Below, piece after piece: positions 12,913 to 23,861 of a DNA stretch of 64,000 bases (position 1 is its first letter; the number at the start of each line of letters is the position of its first letter). The translations under genes and the position numbers were made by a program. The notes below the pieces were generated by a model that was not told the DNA's origin, ran no database searches, and was given only the letters and a program-made list of their open reading frames with translations. Source of the stretch: Xylogone sp. PMI_703 (lineage: Eukaryota > Ascomycota > Leotiomycetes); the NCBI GenBank assembly GCA_021399445.1, contig JAJTUQ010000003.1, forward strand, positions 186,001-250,000. The letters run 5' to 3'.

Positions 12913-14250
12913 ATGGAGTCCTTTAAATGGCACGAGACAGATGAGGGTAAATTCGAGAGAAATTGTGATGGAACGGAACTGACTACAACGGCAATCAATG
13001 AGTTGCTCCCTGGCACTGAAGAGTTGGTGGTAGTAAGAGGCGGGGTTACGGCCCAGTTTTCGTTCGACGATGCGGTTGATCGCTTCAAACGTGCTTGGGT
13101 CGCCCTTCGATATGACCACCCAGCAATTGCAGCAACAAGTGAGAGAGGCAAAAAGATATACCACGTGCCGACAAATGTTCAATTGGACGAATGGTTGAAG
13201 AGAACAATGTCAGTTGTTCAGCGAGACGACGCAGAGCTGGAGTGGAAATGGGCGGGAGAGACGGCACTCTATGTTGTCCTTAAGAAAAGTGTTGCACTTG
13301 TCGGCATCCAGTGTTCTCATGATCGCATTGATGGCCAAGGTATGGTTTACCTGCTGGATAATCTGCTGCACCTCGTAGCAAACCCCAAAGCCGTTACTTT
13401 CGGGGGAGAAATTGCCAATCTAACACCTTCCTTGCGTGTGGCCGGAGACATCTTCAATACCTTGCCAGAGCAAGAAGCACAGGCCATGAAGAATATGGGC
13501 GAATTCGTAGCGGGAGAGCCAACAATTAAGTTGAAAACTTTCCCAGCAAAAGTGCCTCCAGGAAGAACCTTAAGAAACGTCTTGTGTTTCTCTGCTCCAA
13601 AAAGCAGGTCAATTGCAGCAGTTGCGAAATCACTGGGGTTCACAGTGACCCATGTCTTTCAAGCTGCACTCGTTGCTGCTATAGCACAATTCAGCGGAGA
13701 AACTGGTCCTTATAAAGCTATGTTCCCTGTCAGTATCCGCAAACGCCTTCGAGCACCCTTCAATGATGGAAAACTATTTCCTGTGGCTGTATTCATGTAC
13801 ACTCATGGAGTAACACTCCCTCCCGCAGGCTTCAAAGCCACGGCGGAAAATATCAAAAATGTTTATGCATCGGTATCCTCTATGACAGACATTTTGGAAC
13901 AGACTATAGCAGCAGGTGATGTCTGGGCGAATATAATCTCCACAAATAAGCCAGATCTTAGCACACTTCATGCAACGACAGATATCTCCAGCTTGGGGAT
14001 TTTGGATGGCATTTTGAACACCACAGAGATTCCAGGCGTTATGCTCTCACAGCCATGGGTAGGCATCGATCTTCCAGGTCCTCCTATACCCATGCACTTG
14101 TGGAGCTGGAGGGGAGAGATTTGTCTTGGTGCCAGCTATAACGAAGCTTTTCACACTAAAGATATGGTAGAGGCATTCTTATATAGAATTAGTTCCTGCT
14201 TGTCCGATGGCCTAGGTCTGGACTTGCCTTTAGAGCCAACAATCATATAA
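12913..14250 (+). CDS. HxxxDG acyltransferase (BAHD/trichothecene-acetyltransferase-like)
   Basis: Intronless CoA-dependent acyltransferase of about 445 residues, likely cytosolic, that esterifies a hydroxyl group on a pathway intermediate. The catalytic motif is HDRIDG (His136, Asp140, Gly141), matching HxxxDG of BAHD/condensation-type acyltransferases. The plant DFGWG structural motif is not evident, as is common for fungal alcohol acetyltransferase-like members. The ATG at 12913 (MESFKWHET) was preferred over the in-frame ATG 32 codons upstream because the extra segment is not family-like. Codons and context are continuous with the cluster. Acyl donor and acceptor cannot be told. Confidence 0.8.
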   Translation: MESFKWHETDEGKFERNCDGTELTTTAINELLPGTEELVVVRGGVTAQFSFDDAVDRFKRAWVALRYDHPAIAATSERGKKIYHVPTNVQLDEWLKRTMSVVQRDDAELEWKWAGETALYVVLKKSVALVGIQCSHDRIDGQGMVYLLDNLLHLVANPKAVTFGGEIANLTPSLRVAGDIFNTLPEQEAQAMKNMGEFVAGEPTIKLKTFPAKVPPGRTLRNVLCFSAPKSRSIAAVAKSLGFTVTHVFQAALVAAIAQFSGETGPYKAMFPVSIRKRLRAPFNDGKLFPVAVFMYTHGVTLPPAGFKATAENIKNVYASVSSMTDILEQTIAAGDVWANIISTNKPDLSTLHATTDISSLGILDGILNTTEIPGVMLSQPWVGIDLPGPPIPMHLWSWRGEICLGASYNEAFHTKDMVEAFLYRISSCLSDGLGLDLPLEPTII

Positions 14251-15930
14251 GGAAACTCATCTAGAAAAGAGCTCTAGGTCTAAACTATCAGCCCTTTTAT
14301 AATAAAGGTTTAATAAAGGTTTAGTGAATCACTATACATCCTATAAATGTAGGGATATATATTATGATTCAATACTCTGTATACATGCGACGCAGGTTCG
14401 GATCATGTCATTCTTTGAGAGGCTGTATGATATCGTACGAACCTCCTCACATACATCTGTAGACGTTGTCTCTCCCTTAGGTCTTCAAATGTCAAATTTG
14501 ATCCCGGTAATCTTGAATCCTCGATAGGAGAGCTTGAGCTTCGCTATCCCATTATATCCCTTCACAACTACTCTGTCTTCTCCGGAGCAAGATTTGCCTA
14601 CCAGCTTAGTAGACGGTGATATTTAGCTTGGTATTCACTTCATAACTCTTCGGTCTTTAAATATGCGGCTTGTAAATTTTAAATTCCAAGCTGCAAGAGT
14701 TATACAACCAGGCTGATTTTCTGTCATGGCAGCTTCACTACCGACCGTCGCTTAGTAGGGATATATCACCTCGCAATCCCATGTTCTTACTTCTTGAAGG
14801 GTTCTTGCATCTCACCCTACTTGAGTGGCATATTAATGATTGTATTGTCTGTCCAACAGCTCGATTTATCGTAGCTTTGTGGCCAGTTATGCGCCACTCT
14901 CTCTACTACATCATATATCAACCGCGTCAGTCGTATCAATTTGGTTGCCCTACAATAGGGTCCTCATCCAGTCCTCATCCATGTCGTCGTTCTGTACGGA
15001 TGTATTCTCTCACGTAAAACCAATCATGTCCTCTAAAAGCTTTTAGTAGCTGTCTACCTGCAAACGTGATATCCAAGGCCGTTATATCAAAACATTCAAT
15101 AGATACATTCCATTTTTAAGCATGGCTTTGTTTACTCAATAAAAATTTAATCTGATATCATGTAATAATTGCAGGCTTTGAGCTGAAAGTTACAAACACA
15201 GACTACAGTTATTATGAGTCTACTAATTTTTGGACATCTACGTAATAAAATATCATCTTGTATTAGTTTGCCTTATGGTCTTAGTTGCTTCACACATTCA
15301 TAGCTATCAATTCATTTGCAAACTCGATGGATTTTTGATCAAGAATTCTCCATATATGATATTTGATTGTGAGAGTAAAAGCACGTGTCTACAAACAATC
15401 ATGAATATAATTTGACTTTTGATAGCCTTCAAGTTAATCCAGTCAGCTGATAAAAGCATGTAGAATAATGGTGCTAGGGCTTAACTGCTCAGTATCGGAT
15501 GAATCAATCAATATCCACAACATGCAAATCTATGAGAGACATAACCCTTTCGTTCTGGTTTTCTCCAAGCACGCAATATGGAGATGATATGAGCTCAGCC
15601 AGGTCATGAAGCTCCGGCAGAAAGCGAGGAAGGACTAGCAATGAGTGCGACAACGCCCACCTTTCCGCTTAGAGCTATCGCCGAAGGTCCCCACTCTTCA
15701 CAGCTACCCGAGTGCTTCTGGCGGAGCAATAATCAATAGTGCCATAGCTTTCTGAAGAGCTGGGCGCTTGAAAAGGGCGGCGGATTGATGACGTGACTGA
15801 ACAGTCGGGTCTCTGAGCTTCGTTAGTTATTCTCCATGTGAATTAGAGTTTGTGAATCCTTTCGAAGCATATAGAAGTTGAAAGAGAAAGAAAAACAAGG
15901 GAAAGATAGAAGCACGATAAGTTGGGCATA
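14251..15930. other. AT-rich intergenic region, 1.7 kb
   Basis: Several short frames (14324-14527, 14781-15046, 15230-15415) have no protein-like features. No repeat family, tRNA or transposon end was recognised. The final 150 bases precede the FAD monooxygenase start and are purine-rich. Confidence 0.55.
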
Positions 15931-17467
15931 ATGGCTGCTACAACTAATGGAATCAATGGTGTCAATGGAGTGACAAAACGCCTTGATGTGCTGATAGTTG
16001 GTGGTGGAATTGGAGGTTTGACGACGAGTATTGGACTGGCACTCGACGGGCACAATGTTACCATTCTGGAGCAAGCGGCTGAATTTGGTGAAGTGAGTCG
16101 CCCTACTGCTACATGCACACACATAAAGAATCAAATTAAAGCTGCACATCATCCCGCTATTAGTATCATAAGTTGACGTTCGTACAGGTCGGTGCTGGGA
16201 TGAGGATTCCTCCCAATGCCTTCAAAATTTTGAGACGCTGGGGTATAGACTTCACATACATGAAGAAGACCTACTCGAATGGAAACAGGTTCCTTCGATA
16301 TGATGACGGAAAGATCATAGCAAATATGCCACACGGTATCCCAGAATGGGACTTTGGTGGCTCATACTTAATGGTTCATCGGGCAGATTACCACGCCGTC
16401 TTACTAGAGAAAGCCTTTTCATTAGGTGTGCATATTAGAAAGAAGAGCAAAGTGGATGTCTATGATTGGAATAAACCGGCGGTGAAATTGGATTCGGGAG
16501 AGGAGATTGAGGGAGACCTCATTATCATTGCTGATGGTGAGTTTATACTCTCAGTATAATTATTGTCAGGGGAACCTGAATCTCATGAGTCAAATAATTC
16601 AGGTGTACAAAGCACAGCTCGAAAACAAGTCCTGGGCTTCGAGCTGCCACCAATTGATACGGGAGACATATCCTACCGCATCTTAATCCCCGGCAGCGTA
16701 ATGCTCGCAGATCCAGAACTTCGTGATTTGGTCTCGCAGCCTTGGGTCTCGTCATGGTGTGGTCCAGATGCGCATGTAATCGGATATCCAGTTCGAGGCG
16801 GCGAAATCTACAATGTTGTGTGTTGCTGCGCAGCCCGTTCAATGAGGGACGCTCCACACACAGGGACCGAGACAAAAATAGTCATCCAGAGCAACGAGGA
16901 ACTGACAAGAAGATTTGCCGACTGGGAGCCCAGAGTAAGAAAAATTGTTGGGCTTATTGGTGAGGTGAGTGAATCGCTACTAGGCCTGCAGACCTTTATG
17001 TGAAAGCATATGTTTTATTATTCTAATGCTTTCGACATCAGGACTTCCTGAAGTGGCGCCTCATGGACCTTGACCTCGTAGACAGATGGTATCATCCCCG
17101 TGGTAAAGCAGCTCTTCTCGGCGACGCGTGCCATCCTATGCTCCCATACATGGCTTCTGGTGCTGCTATGGCAACTGAAGACGCTGCCGTTCTCCGTGGC
17201 GTACTCAAACACGCTACCAGAGAAACAGTTCCAAAAGCTTTAGAGAAATACCAGAAAATTCGCCAACCGAGAGCATCTATTGTTCAGAAGACTGGTAGAA
17301 ATCTGCAGTATACTTATCATTTACCAGATGGGGAGGAGCAGAAGCTAAGAGATGAGATTATGGTGAAGGATGTGGAGGAGAACCCCATATTCTGGGGGTA
17401 TGAAGATAGGAGAAAGTGGTTATTTGGATATGACGCCGAGAAGCTAGAGAATTATGCATTTATATAA
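15931..17467 (+). CDS. FAD-dependent monooxygenase (salicylate-hydroxylase-like)
   Basis: Group A flavoprotein monooxygenase that uses NAD(P)H and O2 to hydroxylate or epoxidise a substrate. The N-terminal Rossmann motif VGGGIGGLTTSIGLAL binds the FAD ADP moiety. A DG-type segment LIIIADG precedes an intron, and the GD motif LLGDACHPMLPYMASGAAMATEDA follows in the last exon. Introns are visible near 16091-16188, 16537-16604 and 16964-17041, all with GTGAGT-type donors. The ATG at 15931 (MAATTNG) is the first good start. The protein of about 430 residues is of normal length. It is convergent with the Baeyer-Villiger enzyme. In meroterpenoid and polyketide clusters, such enzymes hydroxylate aromatic rings or epoxidise prenyl chains; which applies here is not known. 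Confidence 0.87.
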
Positions 17468-17659
17468 TTGTATTTATTTATAGCTAGTAATTCAAAGCTG
17501 GATTTTCATTATCGTTCGTGAAATTTTATCTCCAGATGAAACTATGAGGCTCATACTCATTGCTGAGTCGACATGTGTCATTATCCAAATTTGTAAAACA
17601 CTTCAGCTCGCAAAGCCAAATCTGAGTCTCCATAATAAGGTATCGTAAGTCTGTCTATC

Positions 17660-19702
17660 TCACGCTTCACTCCCCATATACCATCCCAAGGGCAAGCCAT
17701 TGGCCTCTACGGGCGATCGTCCATCTCCAAAATATCTAAATCTATTCTTCGCCTTCGACTTAACTATCCAATCTTCATATCTTGGGGATCGCATAATCTC
17801 AATGAAATGATTAACCGATCCTGGCCATGGACCTGATATTCCAGATTAGCGCTGCTGAAATTAATATTTGATATTTCACTGACCTATTACTTTCCCATCC
17901 GTCGTTCCATTCTTGTACCAGCTAGTACAAGCCCCGCTCCATGACATGTGCTTCATAAACTCATTCTTCCACTCATCAAATTCCTCTGCAGCTTCCCTCG
18001 ATATAACAACATATTTGATGTCTTGTTTCTGGATCTTCTGGACGAAATTTAGAGCATAGTCGAGTTGGCGCTCAATAGCTCCTATTAAAGAGCCGTTACT
18101 GATAGGCGCATTCGGACCGGTCGTCACTGTTCATGGATTAGAAAGAGGCTGGATATGAAGAAGGGAAGAGCATACAGAAATAGTTAGGAAATCCCGGGAC
18201 AGCGACTGAGAGATACGCGGCAGCCCCCTCATTCTTCCATTTATCTTGGAGGTTCACACCATCAAAACCAATGATGGGGAACCGGGGAATATACGAGGTA
18301 TCGTAGCCTGTGGCGGTGATGATGACGTCTAGTTCATGAAATTGGCCTTCCTTGGTTAAAATTCCATTCTCAGTGACTTTAGCAATGCCGCATGTTACGA
18401 CGTCTACATTATCAGCGGTTAGTGCTTCTAGATATCCGTGGCCGGGAGTAACTCTACGGCAGCGTTAGCCAACGCATGTTATTAACAATGGGGACAATGT
18501 GTAATGTTGTTCTCACCTCCTGCATCCCAGAGGAAATTTGGGGATTAATTTGTCGCAAAGTACTGGGTCATGCTTGAGCCTCTCGGCCATCTGTTTTGCT
18601 ACAAATGCTCGACCTGCATCTTGAGCAGCTGAATATTTGTAGAAGGATGGGAATCTGGCATTCATGCCATGTTCGACTTCCTGCCTATATTTCTTAAAGT
18701 ATGCCTTATCTGTACGGAATTGCTCCTTCTGTTCGTCAGTATATTTGGTATTCCGTCCTTCGGGGGCAAATTGGCCGGCAAATTCACCCGCGATCCAAGT
18801 CGGCGACCGGTTGAAGCTTGTGAGGTGTTTGACGACAGGCTGTATAGCAGGAACAATTTGAATACCAGAAGCACCAGAGCCAATGACAGCGACTTTCTTA
18901 TCCGCCAAATCGTAGCTCTTGTCCCAGTGAGCTGAATGAAGCAGCTTCCCTTTGAAATCATGGAGACCATCTATTGCAGGCCATTTCCAGTTACTAGACG
19001 CAAGTTAGATACTTATAACGATACCGGTGAGGAGGGGCTAACTTCAAAATGCCACCGCTATTAATGAGAACTTCAGCGGAATCGACAAAGATCTCGTTAG
19101 TTGCGAGATCCTCAACTGTAACTCGCCAGAGGCCGGCGTCGTTATCCCATTGAGCACCGACGACTCTGTGGCCAAACTTGGTTTTTTCATAGACTCCATA
19201 TTCTCTGGCTAGCTTTCTATAAAACTGCCATATTTCCGAACCATCAGCGAACCTAGATGAGTCGGTCAGCACTCGACGAAGATATCGTTAAGTAGGGATG
19301 TCAACGTCTGGACAAGGAATACTCACACTTTCGACCAGTTTGGGTTCCTATATAGAAATTTCGAGTCAGCCTTAGTGGTTTACTCCTAACTATAAGCAAA
19401 ATAGCTAGGGAAATATAAACTCACCCAACCCAAGTATATGTATAACAATGAGCAGGCACATCGCAGGAGCATCCGGGAAAGACGGATTCTAGCCAGGTTC
19501 CGCCCACGTCACTATTCTTCTCGTAGAGCTGAAAGCTCACATTCTCAAGCTTAGAGGCTTTGTATGTAAAGGCAATTCCAGAAATACCGGCGCCAATAGC
19601 TATTATCCTAATAGGCTTTGTCTGGTGTACGTAGTTGGGGGCGATGATATCTGGGTTGTAGTCGGGAGGGAGAAATTGACTAGCTGCATCTATGCTCCCC
19701 AT
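17660..19702 (-). CDS. Baeyer-Villiger monooxygenase
   Basis: NADPH/FAD enzyme inserting oxygen next to a ketone to give an ester or lactone. It shows the N-terminal GAGISGI FAD motif, the Baeyer-Villiger fingerprint FKGKLLHSAHWD (FxGxxxHxxxW) and the second Rossmann motif GSGASGI. The C-terminal half has the typical ATGYDTSYIPRFPIIG segment. The last exon, after a 50-nt intron near 17829-17882, ends in PWPGSVNHFIEIMRSPRYEDW and stops at 17660, so the protein is longer than the longest open frame suggests. Introns also lie near 19345-19424, 19251-19320, 18996-19045, 18455-18520 and 18126-18180. The ATG at 19702 (MGSIDAASQ) is chosen; an in-frame ATG at 19741 is possible. The gene is intact after splicing. 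Together with the FAD monooxygenase it suggests oxidative ring expansion in the pathway. Confidence 0.88.
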
Positions 19703-19753
19703 TTTTGTCTGCTCTTTGAGACTTCTTGGGTGGTATGGCACAATTCTTTACCT

Positions 19754-20212
19754 TTATCTCTTGCTGACTTGCTTTTTCCCCCAGGCAGTGAAATATTCAA
19801 CGGCAGCAGTAATAGAGGTAGTAGACGAAGCACAGGAAGCACAATTGAAGAAATCAAAAGATGCTCTACATCCCCAAAAGGGCTCACACAAGTCAAGGGA
19901 GAGTTCTATACCATCCATGTTGCCGTATCTCGTGCCGCTTGCCCTATCAGACCAGCTCTTTTCCCGAAGTGGTAACGCCGACGACTGGCTAACCCCATCG
20001 TGCAAAGCGTCAATGGCGACATTCAACGCCGTTTCCACCACGTGCCGGAGGAATTCACCACCGATATATTGAATCCGCATGTGGAGATCGATTGAGCCCA
20101 TAGGACCCATAGTGATTGCGTGATGCTTCTCTGATGCCGTGTTGGAGAGGCGATTTGTGATCTGTCTGCGGGAGCATGTATCCAGGTCTGCTACATACTG
20201 TACACTCGTCAT
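19754..20212 (-). CDS. Hypothetical 152-codon open frame
   Basis: An open frame between the Baeyer-Villiger enzyme and the hydrolase. The sequence is not recognised, has no signal peptide and no clear domain. A competing 126-codon frame lies on the opposite strand (19692-20072). Either or both may be chance. It is listed only because the stretch is otherwise empty for about 740 bases. Confidence 0.15.
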   Translation of the reverse strand: MTSVQYVADLDTCSRRQITNRLSNTASEKHHAITMGPMGSIDLHMRIQYIGGEFLRHVVETALNVAIDALHDGVSQSSALPLREKSWSDRASGTRYGNMDGIELSLDLCEPFWGCRASFDFFNCASCASSTTSITAAVEYFTAWGKKQVSKR

Positions 20213-20441
20213 CGGGCACTGAATTTATCTTCAACATCATCTACAATTATGAGAGGACATGGTGGGTTGGATATATACTGTAGATAGAAAAGGTAAATAT
20301 CCAGTACTCATGATTTTACTCTGGCGTCAGCATATTTAGAATGTCACGGATTGTATGCTCTGCGCGGACCTCATATACCATGTAGCATTTGTACAGTTGT
20401 AAGGTGGCATATGGAGTATCATATATTGAGAGCAAGTCATT

Positions 20442-21299
20442 TTATCCCTCAATCACCTCCCGGACCAGCTCATGAAATCTCTCTGGCTGCTGCACATTCA
20501 CAATATGCCCGGATCCCGGTATAATGACCATTCTTGAGCCTGCACGTTCTGCCAACTGCCTCGACTCCGGTATCACGGGCGTATCCCACTCCCCGACTAC
20601 AAACACAAATCGATCGCCATCTCCTTTCCTCTTCACCTCGTCCGCATAGTGCCACAAATCTAGCCTTCGCAATGCGGCAATGCTAGCTTGGAACCCTTCG
20701 ATATTCTGCGTGCCCACAATACTCTCGAGGTGGGCAATTTCGTCTGGGTGCGCCGCGATCCAGTCAGGGGTAAACCATCGAGAGATGCTTTGTCTGCCCA
20801 ATGCCAGCGGCCCCTTCTCGCGGCCATAAGCAATACGTGCCGCATGCCCAGCGTTGTCTTCAGCCTTATTCTCTGCCCTCGTGCCCACGACCAGAACTCG
20901 GTCCACTCTTTCCAGGTGTTGAGCACCCAAGACAAGGCCCACTGCTGCCCCGATGCTCAAGCCGACGAAGGCATGGAGTTTCGCAATCTTTAGGTGATCA
21001 AGAATCGCGACAACGTCTGATGCCAGATCTTCAATTGTGTGTCCTGCTGCATAATCGAAGTCGGGTGTGGAGGACAGAGGAGACTGGCCGTGGAAGCGGG
21101 CGTCGTAGCGGAGAATGGTGTGTTGTGAGGCGAAAGCCTGAGTAAAGGCATCCCAGAGATGCGTGTTTGCCGCGAGGGAGTTAGAAAGTGCGAGAATGGG
21201 TTTTGATCCATCGAGCGGCCCATCCAGAGAATAGAAGAGTCGGATATCAGGGTTGCTGGAGACCCGGACGAGGCCTGAAGACGAAGCGGTGCTGGACAT
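20442..21299 (-). CDS. Alpha/beta hydrolase (3-oxoadipate enol-lactonase-like)
   Basis: Intronless 285-residue alpha/beta-hydrolase-fold enzyme, probably cytosolic. It resembles beta-ketoadipate enol-lactone hydrolases and related lactonases. The nucleophile elbow GLSIGA places the catalytic Ser near residue 115, the acid is probably in GEWDTPV, and the catalytic His is in GSGHIVNV near the C-terminus. An early RYDARFHGQS segment is typical of the family. It sits between the Baeyer-Villiger monooxygenase and the OYE reductase, so opening or closing a lactone made by the former is a reasonable inference, but a primary-metabolic lactonase cannot be excluded. The local GC content looks higher than in the neighbouring spacers. 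Confidence 0.85.
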   Translation of the reverse strand: MSSTASSSGLVRVSSNPDIRLFYSLDGPLDGSKPILALSNSLAANTHLWDAFTQAFASQHTILRYDARFHGQSPLSSTPDFDYAAGHTIEDLASDVVAILDHLKIAKLHAFVGLSIGAAVGLVLGAQHLERVDRVLVVGTRAENKAEDNAGHAARIAYGREKGPLALGRQSISRWFTPDWIAAHPDEIAHLESIVGTQNIEGFQASIAALRRLDLWHYADEVKRKGDGDRFVFVVGEWDTPVIPESRQLAERAGSRMVIIPGSGHIVNVQQPERFHELVREVIEG

Positions 21300-22045
21300 G
21301 GCTGCTGCGATGACGCCAAGAACTCTTTTTTCTCCTTGCTAGCTGGAATCGATGGTATCGTTCACCACCATCAGGACACAGCACCGAACAAATGACAGAG
21401 AGCAAGAATTAACTTATCTCTAGCGGGCGTTTTGAGATCCAGAATCGCATACTTCGTAAGTGTCCAAGGGAGAGGGTTGCAGGTGTCCACCAAAGGGAGC
21501 GGGGGGTGCATACAACCCAGGGCGGTGTCAAAGATGGTGACAATCGATAACGATAACGACAACTCTCAGTCCTCAGGCACCAGCGCCTCGTACCTGGATG
21601 ACACGTGCCTGATTGCCGGCGCCATCCGCGCCCACTCTTCGGCGATGTCCCAAGCAGGAAAGGTGCATTTGCGCGGGTGAGGCTGCACTGGAGATGATGC
21701 AATTCCAGGGTGCAATAACGAGATCCCCGGCAGTTGATCAACGGCGCCAAAGCACGCAAAGCAACTGCCACATCTGACCGCCCGTGGAGGGACCGAGTAG
21801 CTATGTTGGGAAGGCAGAGGAGAGCGGCAGAGGGAGAAGAGAGAGCAAGCAAGCCGCTGTACAGTATGAATTGACACCGAGCGTGTGACTGTTGAAGGGG
21901 CTTGGGCCAGAGTGCTCTGTTGATAGATATTTGTTATCACAGTTTCGGATAGTGAAAGAGTGTGTTCAGCTTTGTAGAAGGTTGTCATACTCGGTATTGG
22001 TATCTTTAAAGACTCAAATATATTTCATTACTAGTAATGCTATCT
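21300..22045. other. Intergenic, 0.75 kb
   Basis: Upstream region of the hydrolase and 3' flank of the OYE reductase. Minus-strand frames 21409-21852 and 21566-21988 overlap each other and have no protein-like features. Nothing else is supported. Confidence 0.5.
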
Positions 22046-23149
22046 CTACGATGGCACAGCCTGCTGCTGCAGAAACTCCATACTGGGCTCGTAGTCGATA
22101 TACCCTTTGGGCTGTAACACCTCGTAGAACAGGTCGCGGTTGTACTTGGTGATGGCCAAGTCGTGCTGCAATCGATACGGCAGATCCGGATTCGAGATGA
22201 AGTTCCGACCAAAGGCCACCAGCACATCTTTGTCTTTGTACTTCTCATCCAGCGTCTGCTGCGAGCTCGCCCCAGTGTATCCTCCTGCCACAATCACCGG
22301 CGTGGCATTGCCCCAAGCCTCGACGAAAACATCAATGGATTCTGCCGCATCGATATCGGCGTTGCCCTTAACCCGAGCTTCGATGACGTGTAAGTATGCC
22401 AGCTTCAGCTTCCTCAGCTCCCCAATGAGGTGCGTAAACTGCGGTATGGGATCTGCCATTCTCATCCCTTGATGTGTGCTCCATGGGCTGATGCGATAAC
22501 CTACGCGCTCAGCACCAATGGCTTCTACAACAGCCCGGGCCACCTCAACTCCAAATCTCGACCGCTTCTCAATGCTCCCTCCCCATCCGTCCGTTCGTCG
22601 ATTGGAGACATCTTGCGTGAACTGGTCAATCAGGTATCCATTTGCCCCGTGCAATTCTACCCCATCAAACCCTGCCTTGACAGCGTTGATCGAAGCCTGT
22701 TTGAATGCATCGATAAACTCGTAGATCTCTTCTTCCACCAACGGCCGTGGGATAATCGAGTCTGGCCCAGCAGGAATATCGCTGCACGAGACAATCTCTG
22801 CTCCTCTCTTCACAGCTCCCGCTTTCGCTGCGCGTCCAGTGATCCAGAGCTGCGCAAATATATACGATCCTTTGGCGTGGACAGCATCAGTGACTGCCCT
22901 CCATCCACTAATATGCTCTTCTGTGTACAGCCCTGGTGTATTCGGCTGGGCAGCTGATCGAGGGCTCACAGATGTAGCCTCGGAGATGAGGAGGGTTCCC
23001 GGGATGGAGGCGCGTTGCGAATAGTATTCTATCATGAGGTCGCTGGGAGTGAGGGTTTCGAGGCCGCGGCGACGGGTCATGGGCGCCATTACAATGCGGT
23101 GCTTGAGGGGGCATTTGCCCACCTGCACAGGTGTGAAGAGCTTGGTCAT
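22046..23149 (-). CDS. Old yellow enzyme family NADH:flavin oxidoreductase
   Basis: Intronless FMN-dependent ene-reductase of 367 residues with a TIM-barrel fold; it reduces activated C=C bonds of enones. The active-site motif LHGANGYLIDQF gives His167, Asn170 and Tyr172, with the same 3- and 2-residue spacing as His191/Asn194/Tyr196 of yeast OYE1. The N-terminus (KLFTPVQVGKCPLKHRIVMAPMTR) is canonical for the family. Length is normal, and the ATG at 23149 gives exactly this N-terminus. It is divergent from nothing close and follows the hydrolase on the same strand. A role in reducing an enone of the cluster product is likely but inferred. Confidence 0.9.
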   Translation of the reverse strand: MTKLFTPVQVGKCPLKHRIVMAPMTRRRGLETLTPSDLMIEYYSQRASIPGTLLISEATSVSPRSAAQPNTPGLYTEEHISGWRAVTDAVHAKGSYIFAQLWITGRAAKAGAVKRGAEIVSCSDIPAGPDSIIPRPLVEEEIYEFIDAFKQASINAVKAGFDGVELHGANGYLIDQFTQDVSNRRTDGWGGSIEKRSRFGVEVARAVVEAIGAERVGYRISPWSTHQGMRMADPIPQFTHLIGELRKLKLAYLHVIEARVKGNADIDAAESIDVFVEAWGNATPVIVAGGYTGASSQQTLDEKYKDKDVLVAFGRNFISNPDLPYRLQHDLAITKYNRDLFYEVLQPKGYIDYEPSMEFLQQQAVPS

Positions 23150-23861
23150 CCTGAGGAATGGATCTCAAGTAACAAGCAGCTAGCTGATCTGGTTCTACCT
23201 TTGGTCATGGAAATTTAGTGTATAGTGTACTTTATTTTTCAAGCGAAGCTCAAACTACGAATCGAGTTACAAATAGATTCGCGCGATAGCTTCGGAGATG
23301 TCCCGGTCTGGATAAGTGGGTGCAAGACTGGTCACGGTACTTTTATTTTCAAGGCCAGTTTATTGAACTGCAGTATCTTGGATTTCAACTGGATGGCTAG
23401 TTACTAGAAGACACAATTATTCAAGATGCATTTTCTTAAGTATTTAAGATTTTTGAAAATATTTTATAACAGATCTCTGTATAAACTGTAAGCGATTCAC
23501 CTTGGTGTATTTTCAAGAATTCATTCATGGAATGGCCATCTATTTTAGTCGAAAACCATTCCGGAATTATCATAGCACGGTCCCGAATCATGATTTCTAA
23601 ATGTAATCGACATCACCATGATTGGTCCAATTTATTATATCCAATATCTTCTCTACTAATTAGTAGAGACACGCTCTTACTCGAATAAATATTCAGAGTC
23701 AGGTGTTTATTTAGTTAGTTCTTCAAGACCTTGTGGTTTCTATTAGCCGCAAATTATGGCAATGTAGGGCTGATTGGCGTTACATTTTTCCTAAATCAAA
23801 AAAATCATACCTACTGCTTGTTAGCAATGCCTTATACATGATATCCACTATTTTGGTATTC
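23150..23861. other. Intergenic, 0.7 kb
   Basis: AT-rich promoter region of the OYE gene and 3' flank of the transcription factor. No gene, repeat or structure is recognised. Confidence 0.6.
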
